From Paracyclopina nana (lineage: Eukaryota; Arthropoda; Copepoda; Cyclopoida; Cyclopettidae), in the NCBI GenBank assembly GCA_019096065.1, contig JAGUCH010000001.1:17696001-17760000 (forward strand): DNA of 64,000 nt, in the 5' to 3' direction. The position numbers and the translations under genes were made by a program. Positions within the stretch are counted from its first letter, which is position 1; the number at the start of each line of letters is the position of its first letter. Below, one piece after another: positions 55,132 through 64,000 of this stretch. Under the pieces are notes generated by a model. It was not told where the DNA came from and did not search any database. It worked only from the letters and a program-made list of their open reading frames with translations.

Positions 55132-57212
55132 AAGCACTTCACACGCTCTTAAAATTGATGATACAAACATTAAGTTTTACCTCAGTATTGACTCGCTGAA
55201 AATCCAAAATGCTCCTTGCTTTAGAAATTTGCAAACAAAATTGCTAGTTTTTGGCTATTTGTCAACCTAGCAAACTAGTCTTGTCAAAACTAGCTTTAAA
55301 AAGGCCCAAAATTTGTCAGAATTATACTTTTCCTCTATTTATTCTTACGTAATGCGTTTTCCGCTTCTAGCTTTAAATATGTAAAAAGAAATTGCAAATG
55401 TCAAAATTGAAGTTTAGTTCTGGCAGTTATTCACCTTATGCATTTTTCGCTCTTAGCTCAAATAGTTACCATAAAATATGCTAGCTTCAATTTATTAATT
55501 GGCACCTGGGCTATAGTCACGCCAAAAATTGATTTAAAAAAGGCTACTACAAACTTGGCCTTTGCCCAAATGTAAGTTTTTCTCCTGTTATCATTTGCGC
55601 AACGTGACTCGGTGATACACCCTAGGTGCACCATCATTGAAAAGATATGACATCATCTTTGGGTTTGATACTGAGAAATATTTAGTTAAAAAACTAGAAA
55701 ATCAGTAAGCAATCCACCCCGTAACCCTACAGTGTCGCCTACGCCACCTAGTAGAATTTTGAGTCCCTAAAGCAGCTCTCATTTGACTTGCCCAAGAATG
55801 ATTTCGTATGTTGTAATGTAGAAAGGGATGTTGAGAGTTATAAGGCATTTCGCACGCTTTTAAATTGATTTAAAATTACCTTTGTATTGACTCAATGAAA
55901 ATGAAGAAAATCCAATGAGCAGGGCTTAATTACTCTTTCGGATCGACCCAGTTCCTGACCCGCTTCCTCAGCTATGAGGAAGCACGCCAATTTGAAACTG
56001 TTGAGCATGTAATTTTTCACCTACTTTAAATACACAGTTTTATTTGCTTTATTTGCCTTTGTTATCTTCACAATCCACAGTGGATAAAAATGCTCATCCC
56101 AAAAAAGTCGCGAAATTAACGTGGCACCTTTTTTTCTAAAGCTTTAAGCTAAAAACAGACTTCAATAATTCTTAGGGTTCTAGAAATTCCTCCACGACTT
56201 TTTACTACGTTATAGGATTTTTACTTAGCAAAGTGTTCCAAATGAATACACCTAATTTTCTCCGAGTTACCCTACAGCGTAGTGCAACGAGGTCGCAGAG
56301 GAATTTCTAGAAAACCCAGTTTTTGGTTAACCAAAATTTTTACAATAGCCCCTTGAAATTGAATTGACAGATTGTAGTATTTGAATATCATGATATAGAG
56401 ATTGCTTACAACTTTTAGAAAAAAAACCTTAAAAAATGTAACATTTCTTTTTTAAATGAAGACATATCAAATTGGAGATGCTAAAAAATCAGCATACGGG
56501 GCAAATAGGTTGGTACTGTTGAAATCAGTCCTATGCTAGAAAAATCCAGATTCTTTTACTGACTTCACAGCATTTACAAAAAGTAAATATGAAGCAGCTT
56601 CATATATTCCAACATATTCTAAAGTGGACCTGATAAAGAATACTTTAGTACTACAATACTTGCTCAAGCTGTTTGCTCCAAGATAACTGATGTGATCTCT
56701 TAGCAAGCTTCAAGTTCAAAAGATACTCATAGCATACATTATGCAAAGTTTTATGGAAATACATCAATGGCATTAAATAATTCAGCAAAAAATGAGGAAA
56801 TACCAATGCAATGTATTGGGTTGAAAAAGGTCCACAAATCATAAATCAATTGTTTAGATACATGTGGAGCAATGACTTCAATCACTTTTTGGGGCTTTTA
56901 ATTCGCTCATCTTTTCATTTTGAGATAAGCAGCGAATGCAAATTTGAGAAAGATTTTACACATTTCTAAACATTTACTCTAATTATATAGAGGAAAAAAA
57001 TAATTCAAATGGCATGATGTAGACGTTATCTAGCATCAAATCATTATTTGTTCTGAGCATACAATATTTAATTGATGTCAATGATCTCTCTGGGAATTAT
57101 GAAACTCCACTTTTTTGCTCCCCAAGTAATCATGAATGTAGAAGGTATTATTTCAAGGATCAAGTAGATGAACACCACATTTTAAATGGGGAAACTTTTA
57201 ATGTGAAATGTC
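55132..57212. other. Subtelomeric sequence, no intact gene seen
   Basis: AT-rich. The minus strand around 56650-56870 shows transposase-like hydrophobic/aromatic stretches broken by stops, possibly a dead DNA transposon, but I cannot name a family. There is no subtelomeric satellite and no recognisable telomere-specific non-LTR retrotransposon. Confidence 0.4.
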
Positions 57213-57521
57213 CTACACTTGAGAAACATTATGAAGCTTTTGATTAAAACAAAAGTACATAGCACCATTTTTGTGATCCAGCAAATTTGAGACTGGGTGT
57301 TTTTTTCTGGATGAATCTGTTTTATTTTTAGCATTTTGTGAAAAAGTGGCATCTTTTAGGCAAAAACCACCAAAGCTAATGTTTGGGCTTGAAGCTACAA
57401 AATTGGCTGCAGTTTCAAGCTTTTTCATATATGATTTGTCAGCACTCGTGAGCCACAATTTTGATAAGGGATTTTTGTGTGCACAATGAGTCAAAAAGCC
57501 ATTTTCACGCGCACGAGACAT
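57213..57521 (-). CDS. Hypothetical small ORF (102 aa), doubtful
   Basis: ATG 57521 to a stop at 57213. Composition is protein-like (Cys, Trp, Lys/Ser-rich: HKNPLSKLWLTSADKS, FGGFCLKDATFS), which is why it is listed. No domain recognised, no paired splice sites. It may be a remnant of the decayed transposon to its left. Confidence 0.25.
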   Translation of the reverse strand: MSRARENGFLTHCAHKNPLSKLWLTSADKSYMKKLETAANFVASSPNISFGGFCLKDATFSQNAKNKTDSSRKKHPVSNLLDHKNGAMYFCFNQKLHNVSQV

Positions 57522-57992
57522 TCCGCCAAATCGCCCGAATTCTCATTTAACCACCAATTTTCAACTTCCAACTGGGTTGACTTGCGGGGAATAAAAAGAA
57601 TCAAAAATGGTTTTAATTGACAGACACATTTTCAAAAACAGCCATTTCGCCCATTTTTTGGGCAGCCACAACTTTTGGTTGGAATCAAATTTTTTCTATA
57701 ATGACTGAGTGGTCAATCAGACCCCATTTAATTATAATTCATCAAAATTGAAAAAGGAGGGAGCTCTGATTGTAAATGTTTAGCTTACTGCCCTATCAAA
57801 ATTGACTCCCAACAATTTCGCAAATTTTTTCCTCATGCGCGTTCAAAAAGGCATTTTGAGCCACTGTGCAGGATATTCTACTTGTGTAAGATTTCAATAA
57901 AATTCACTCATTTGACAAAACCATCAATTTAAATTTTGCATTAGAGCTGCTCCTTTTTAGATCAAACATGAATCAATGAACCAGCGGTTAAT

Positions 57993-58190
57993 GTGACTGA
58001 TCTCAACAAGAAACCAAATTATAAAAAAATGTGGATTAGGCAGACATTTTTGCGTTTGGGCCATTCAACGCAACAGCAAGAGATTTTTTTGGAGAAAAAT
58101 CGCATGCATTCCAACAAATATGCCTTATCATCAAAGCTTAAGGCACATGATAATCAAGCATCAAAAGTTGTGACTAATTTTTCCCATTAG
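57993..58190 (+). CDS. Hypothetical small ORF (65 aa) beside the telomere, doubtful
   Basis: This is the last open frame before the telomere. It is basic and Gln/Lys/Asn-rich with no recognisable motif. GTG at the listed start means a conventional ATG lies further in (58030). Probably chance. Confidence 0.15.
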   Translation: MTDLNKKPNYKKMWIRQTFLRLGHSTQQQEIFLEKNRMHSNKYALSSKLKAHDNQASKVVTNFSH

Positions 58191-58365
58191 TAGGTTGTGT
58201 GACTAAAAAATAAAAGTTCAGCTCTTACACTCGAATCAGAACAAAAGCAATTATGTGAGTGAGGTTAGAACTTAGATAAAGTTGGGAGAGTGGGCGCATT
58301 TACATGGTACTACTATGGATCGTGTCTGGTACTACCAGAATGATACTTGGTCCTACAAAATGGTT

Positions 58366-61300
58366 TGGTTAGGTTAGGTTAGGTTAGGTTAGGTTAGGTT
58401 AGGTTAGGTTAGGTTAGGTTAGGTTAGGTTAGGTTAGGTTAGGTTAGGTTAGGTTAGGTTAGGTTAGGTTAGGTTAGGTTAGGTTAGGTTAGGTTAGGTT
58501 AGGTTAGGTTAGGTTAGGTTAGGTTAGGTTAGGTTAGGTTAGGTTAGGTTAGGTTGGGGTTTGGTTAGGTTAGGTTAGGTTAGGTTAGGTTAGGTTAGGT
58601 TAGGTTAGGTTAGGTTAGGTTAGGTTAGGTTAGGTTAGGTTAGGTTAGGTTAGGTTAGGTTAGGTTAGGTTAGGTTGGGATTAGGTTAGGTTAGGTTAGG
58701 TTAGGTTAGGTTAGGTTAGGTTAGGTTAGGTTAGGTTAGGTTAGGTTAGGTTAGGTTAGGTTAGGTTAGGTTAGGTTAGGTTAGGTTAGGTTAGGTTAGG
58801 TTAGGTTAGGTTAGGTTAGGTTAGGTTAGGTTAGGTTAGGTTAGGTTAGGTTAGGTTGGGTTAGGTTAGGTTAGGTTAGGTTAGGTTAGGTTAGGTTAGG
58901 TTGGGTTAGGTTAGGTTAGGATTAGGTTAGGTTAGGTTAGGTTAGGTTAGGTTAGGTTAGGTTAGGTTAGGTTAGGTTGGGTTAGGTTAGGTTAGGTTAG
59001 GTTAGGTTAGGTTAGGTTAGGTTAGGTTAGGTTAGGTTAGGTTAGGTTAGGTTAGGTTAGGTTAGGTTAGGATTGGGTTAGGTTAGGTTAGGTTAGGTTA
59101 GGTTAGGTTAGGTTAGGTTGGGTTAGGTTAGGTTAGGTTAGGTTAGGTTAGGTTAGGTTGGGTTAGGTTAGGTTAGGTTAGGTTAGGTTAGGTTAGGTTA
59201 GGTTAGGTTAGGTTAGGTTAGGTTAGGTTAGGTTAGGTTAGGTTAGGTTAGGTTAGGTTAGGTTGGGTTAGGTTAGGTTGGGTTAGGTTAGGTTAGGTTA
59301 GGTTAGGTTAGGTTGGGTTAGGTTAGGTTGGGATTAGGTTAGGTTAGGTTAGGTTAGGTTAGGTTAGGTTAGGTTAGGTTAGGTTAGGTTAGGTTAGGTT
59401 AGGTTAGGTTAGGTTAGGTTAGGTTAGGTTAGGTTAGGTTAGGTTAGGTTAGGTTAGGTTAGGTTAGGTTAGGTTAGGTTAGGTTAGGTTGGAGTTGGGT
59501 TAGGTTAGGTTGGGTTAGGTTAGGTTAGGTTAGGTTAGGTTAGGTTAGGTTAGGTTAGGTTAGGTTAGGTTAGGTTAGGTTAGGTTGGGTTAGGTTAGGT
59601 TAGGTTAGGTTAGGTTAGGTTAGGTTAGGTTAGGTTAGGTTAGGTTAGGTTAGGTTAGGTTAGGTTAGGTTGGGTTAGGTTGGGTTAGGTTAGGTTAGGT
59701 TAGGTTAGGTTAGGTTAGGTTAGGTTAGGTTAGGTTAGGTTGGGTTAGGTTAGGTTGGGTTAGGTTAGGTTAGGTTAGGTTAGGTTGGTTGGGTTAGGTT
59801 AGGTTAGGTTGGGTTAGGTTAGGTTAGGTTAGGTTAGGTTAGGTTAGGTTAGGTTAGGTTAGGTTAGGTTAGGTTAGGTTAGGTTAGGTTGGGTTAGGTT
59901 AGGTTAGGTTAGGTTAGGTTAGGTTAGGTTAGGTTAGGTTAGGTTAGGATTAGGTTAGGTTAGGTTAGGTTAGGTTGGGATTAGGTTAGGTTAGGTTAGG
60001 TTAGGTTAGGTTAGGTTGGGTTAGGTTAGGTTAGGTTAGGTTAGGTTAGGTTAGGTTAGGTTAGGTTAGGTTAGGTTAGGTTAGGTTGGGTTAGGTTAGG
60101 TTAGGTTAGGTTAGGTTAGGTTAGGTTAGGTTGGGTTAGGTTAGGTTAGGTTGGGATTAGGTTAGGTTAGGTTAGGTTAGGTTGGGTTAGGTTAGGTTAG
60201 GTTAGGTTAGGTTAGGTTAGGTTAGGTTAGGTTAGGTTAGGTTAGGTTAGGTTAGGTTAGGTTAGGTTAGGTTAGGTTAGGTTAGGTTAGGTTAGGTTAG
60301 GTTAGGTTGGGATTAGGTTAGGTTAGGTTAGGTTAGGTTAGGTTAGGTTAGGTTAGGTTAGGTTAGGTTAGGTTAGGTTAGGTTAGGTTAGGTTAGGTTA
60401 GGTTAGGTTAGGTTAGGTTAGGTTGGGTTAGGTTAGGTTAGGTTGGGATTAGGTTAGGTTAGGTTAGGTTAGGTTGGGTTAGGTTAGGTTAGGTTAGGTT
60501 AGGTTAGGTTAGGTTAGGTTGGGTTAGGTTAGGTTAGGTTAGGTTAGGTTAGGTTAGGTTAGGTTAGGTTAGGTTAGGTTAGGTTAGGTTAGGTTAGGTT
60601 AGGTTAGGTTAGGTTAGGTTAGGTTGGGTTAGGTTGGGTTAGGTTGGGTTAGGTTAGGTTAGGTTAGGTTAGGTTGGGTTAGGTTAGGTTAGGTTAGGTT
60701 AGGTTAGGTTAGGTTAGGTTAGGTTGGGTTAGGTTAGGTTAGGTTAGGTTAGGTTAGGTTAGGTTGGGTTAGGTTAGGTTAGGTTGGGTTAGGTTAGGTT
60801 AGGTTAGGTTAGGTTAGGTTAGGTTAGGTTAGGTTAGGTTAGGTTAGGTTAGGTTAGGTTAGGTTAGGTTAGGTTAGGTTAGGTTGGGTTAGGTTGGGTT
60901 AGGTTAGGTTAGGTTAGGTTAGGTTAGGTTAGGTTAGGTTAGGTTAGGTTAGGTTAGGTTAGGTTAGGTTAGGTTGGGTTAGGTTAGGTTAGGTTAGGTT
61001 GGGTTAGGTTAGGTTAGGTTAGGTTAGGTTAGGTTAGGTTAGGTTAGGTTGGGTTAGGTTAGGTTAGGTTAGGTTAGGTTAGGTTAGGTTAGGTTAGGTT
61101 AGGTTAGGTTAGGTTAGGTTAGGTTAGGTTAGGTTAGGTTAGGTTGGGTTAGGTTAGGTTAGGTTAGGTTAGGTTAGGTTAGGTTAGGTTAGGTTAGGTT
61201 AGGTTAGGTTAGGTTAGGTTAGGTTAGGTTGGGTTAGGTTAGGTTGGGTTAGGTTAGGTTAGGTTAGGTTAGGTTAGGTTAGGTTAGGTTAGGTTAGGTT

Positions 61301-64000
61301 AGGTTAGGTTAGGTTAGGTTAGGTTAGGATTAGGTTAGGTTAGGTTAGGTTAGGTTAGGTTAGGTTAGGTTAGGTTAGGTTAGGTTAGGTTAGGTTAGGT
61401 TAGGTTAGGTTAGGTTAGGTTAGGTTAGGTTAGGTTAGGTTAGGTTAGGTTAGGTTAGGTTAGGTTAGGTTGGGTTAGGTTAGGTTAGGTTAGGTTGAGT
61501 TAGGTTAGGTTAGGTTAGGTTAGGTTAGGTTAGGTTAGGTTAGGTTAGGTTAGGTTAGGTTAGGTTAGGTTAGGTTAGGTTAGGTTAGGTTAGGTTAGGT
61601 TAGGTTAGGTTAGGTTAGGTTAGGTTAGGTTAGGTTAGGTTAGGTTAGGTTAGGTTAGGTTAGGTTAGGTTAGGTTAGGTTAGGTTAGGTTAGGTTAGGT
61701 TAGGTTAGGTTAGGTTAGGTTAGGTTAGGTTAGGTTAGGTTAGGTTAGGTTAGGATTGGGTTAGGTTAGGTTAGGTTAGGTTAGGTTAGGTTGGGTTAGG
61801 TTAGGTTAGGTTAGGTTAGGTTAGGTTAGGTTGGGTTAGGTTAGGTTAGGTTAGGTTAGGTTAGGTTAGGTTAGGTTAGGTTAGGTTAGGTTAGGTTAGG
61901 TTAGGTTAGGTTAGGTTAGGTTAGGTTAGGTTAGGTTAGGTTAGGTTAGGTTAGGTTAGGTTAGGTTAGGTTAGGTTAGGATTAGGTTAGGTTAGGTTAG
62001 GTTAGGTTAGGTTAGGTTAGGTTAGGTTGGGTTAGGTTAGGTTAGGTTAGGTTAGGTTGGGATTAGGTTAGGTTAGGTTAGGTTAGGTTAGGTTAGGTTA
62101 GGTTAGGTTAGGTTAGGTTAGGTTAGGTTAGGTTAGGTTGGGTTGGGTTAGGTTAGGTTAGGTTAGGTTGGGTTAGGTTAGGTTAGGTTAGGTTAGGTTA
62201 GGTTGGGTTAGGTTAGGTTAGGTTAGGTTAGGTTAGGTTAGGTTAGGTTAGGTTAGGTTAGGTTAGGTTAGGTTAGGTTAGGTTAGGTTGGGATTAGGTT
62301 AGGTTAGGTTAGGTTAGGTTAGGTTAGGTTGGGATTAGGTTAGGTTAGGTTAGGTTAGGTTAGGTTAGGTTAGGTTAGGTTAGGTTAGGTTAGGTTAGGT
62401 TAGGTTAGAGTTAGGTTAGGTTAGGTTAGGTTAGGTTAGGTTAGGTTAGGTTAGGTTAGGTTGGGTTAGGTTAGGTTAGGTTAGGTTAGGTTAGGTTAGG
62501 TTGGGTTAGGTTAGGTTAGGTTAGGTTGGGGTTAGGTTAGGTTAGGTTAGGTTAGGTTAGGTTAGGTTAGGTTAGGTTAGGTTAGGTTAGGTTAGGTTAG
62601 GTTAGGTTAGGTTAGGTTAGGTTAGGTTAGGTTAGGTTAGGTTAGGTTAGGTTAGGTTAGGTTAGGTTGGGTTAGGTTAGGTTAGGTTAGGTTAGGTTAG
62701 GTTAGGTTGGGTTAGGTTAGGTTAGGTTAGGTTAGGTTAGGTTAGGTTAGGTTAGGTTGGGTTAGGTTAGGTTAGGTTAGGTTAGGTTAGGTTAGGTTAG
62801 GTTAGGTTAGGTTAGGTTAGGTTAGGTTGGGTTAGGTTAGGTTAGGTTAGGTTAGGTTAGGTTAGGTTAGGTTGGGTTAGGTTAGGTTAGGTTAGGTTAG
62901 GTTAGGTTAGGTTAGGTTAGGTTAGGTTAGGTTAGGTTAGGTTAGGTTAGGTTAGGTTAGGTTGGGTTAGGTTAGGTTAGGTTAGGTTAGGTTAGGTTAG
63001 GTTAGGTTAGGTTAGGTTAGGTTAGGTTGGGTTAGGTTAGGTTGGGTTAGGTTAGGTTAGGTTAGGTTAGGTTAGGTTAGGTTAGGTTAGGTTAGGTTAG
63101 GTTAGGTTAGGTTAGGTTAGGTTAGGTTAGGTTAGGTTAGGTTAGGTTAGGTTAGGTTGGGTTAGGTTAGGTTAGGTTGGGTTAGGTTAGGTTAGGTTAG
63201 GTTGGGTTAGGTTAGGTTAGGTTAGGTTAGGTTAGGTTAGGTTGGGATTAGGTTAGGTTAGGTTAGGTTAGGTTAGGTTAGGTTAGGTTAGGTTAGGTTA
63301 GGTTAGGTTGGGTTAGGTTAGGTTAGGTTAGGTTAGGTTAGGTTAGGTTAGGTTAGGTTGGGTTAGGTTAGGTTGGGTTAGGTTAGGTTAGGTTAGGTTA
63401 GGTTAGGTTAGGTTAGGTTAGGTTAGGTTAGGTTAGGTTAGGTTAGGTTAGGTTGGGTTAGGTTAGGTTAGGTTAGGTTAGGTTAGGTTAGGTTAGGTTA
63501 GGTTAGGTTAGGTTAGGTTAGGTTAGGTTAGGTTAGGTTAGGTTAGGTTAGGTTAGGTTAGGTTAGGTTAGGTTAGGTTAGGTTAGGTTAGGTTAGGTTA
63601 GGTTAGGTTAGGTTAGGTTAGGTTGGGTTAGGTTAGGTTAGGTTAGGTTAGGTTAGGTTAGGTTAGGTTAGGTTAGGTTAGGTTAGGTTGGGTTAGGTTG
63701 GGTTGGGTTAGGTTAGGTTAGGTTAGGTTAGGTTAGGTTAGGTTAGGTTAGGTTAGGTTAGGTTAGGTTAGGTTAGGTTAGGTTAGGTTAGGTTGGGTTA
63801 GGTTAGGTTAGGTTAGGTTGGGTTAGGTTAGGTTGGGTTAGGTTAGGTTAGGTTAGGTTAGGTTAGGTTAGGTTAGGTTAGGTTAGGTTAGGTTAGGTTA
63901 GGTTAGGTTAGGTTAGGTTAGGTTAGGTTAGGTTAGGTTAGGTTGGGTTAGGTTAGGTTAGGTTGGGTTAGGTTAGGTTAGGTTAGGTTAGGTTAGGTTA
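58366..64000 (+). repeat. (TTAGG)n telomere
   Basis: About 5.6 kb of TTAGG runs without interruption to the window end, with TTAGG on the plus strand, i.e. the G-rich strand reading toward the chromosome end as expected of a right telomere. Variants are scattered through it, mostly TTGGG (seen as GGTTGGGTTAGG), and rarer GGATTAGG, GGGATTAGG and GGAGTTGGG forms. No retrotransposon is inserted. TTAGG is the ancestral arthropod telomere repeat. The boundary with unique sequence is abrupt (…CAAAATGGTTTGGTTAGG). Confidence 0.97.

Noticed and set aside
58366-64000. Interstitial satellite rather than a true telomere
   Set aside because: Orientation is correct for a right end, the array is longer than 5 kb and reaches the window edge; a continuing chromosome beyond 64000 cannot be strictly excluded.

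Overview
This is eukaryotic nuclear DNA at the right-hand end of a chromosome, almost certainly from an arthropod (a crustacean or other non-dipteran lineage would fit). The last 5.6 kb (about 58366-64000) is an uninterrupted (TTAGG)n telomere, oriented G-rich strand 5'->3' toward the end. Genes have short GT..AG introns (about 50-200 bp, a few larger), and the transposon content is animal-like. No prokaryotic operon, CRISPR array or rRNA is present.

Region 1 (1-21.5 kb) is gene-bearing arm sequence. It holds a UPF0598 (C8orf82-like) gene whose last exon also carries a NATD1-type GNAT domain; a nine-finger BTB zinc-finger gene whose 3' end has been copied into a decaying ~172 bp tandem array; two tandem four-TM MARVEL-type genes; a convergent seven-TM gene; a single-pass membrane protein with an EF-hand-like loop; and a broken copy of a helicase gene whose fuller copy lies near the telomere. 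Between and inside these genes lie several foldback/MITE-type inverted repeats.

Region 2 (21561-49904) is a three-level nest of transposons, and all three boundaries can be read from target-site duplications. A MULE DNA transposon (TSD GATTTAGA, long TIRs, FLYWCH-like + MULE transposase + OTU protease-like domain) was hit by a Ty3/gypsy-type LTR element carrying gag, pol and a glycoprotein (env-like) gene (23158-48344, TSD TCAT). That element was itself hit by a 15.2 kb EnSpm/CACTA-like DNA transposon (30014-45256, TIR CCCCACAAAACAAAA, probable 2-bp TSD TC). Removing each insertion with one TSD copy restores an open frame in its host.

The 15.2 kb element is the most interesting object here. 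Besides a six-exon transposase gene of 797 codons it carries three head-to-tail paralogous cargo genes on the other strand (850, 339 and 844 aa, with conserved intron phases) of a family I do not recognise. It also has two small genes, a 172-bp x 4 tandem array, short ATAGGGAT-type motifs near both ends, and a duplicated CCAAT/E-box module.

Region 3 (49.9-58.4 kb) is subtelomeric. It holds a 1-kb foldback element built from TGTCGACA-like subrepeats, a gene joining a NERD-like nuclease segment to superfamily-1 helicase motifs (the relative of the broken copy at 18-20 kb), and decayed sequence running to the telomere. Exon joins were worked out by hand from splice signals and frame; family names are from memory, with no database search.
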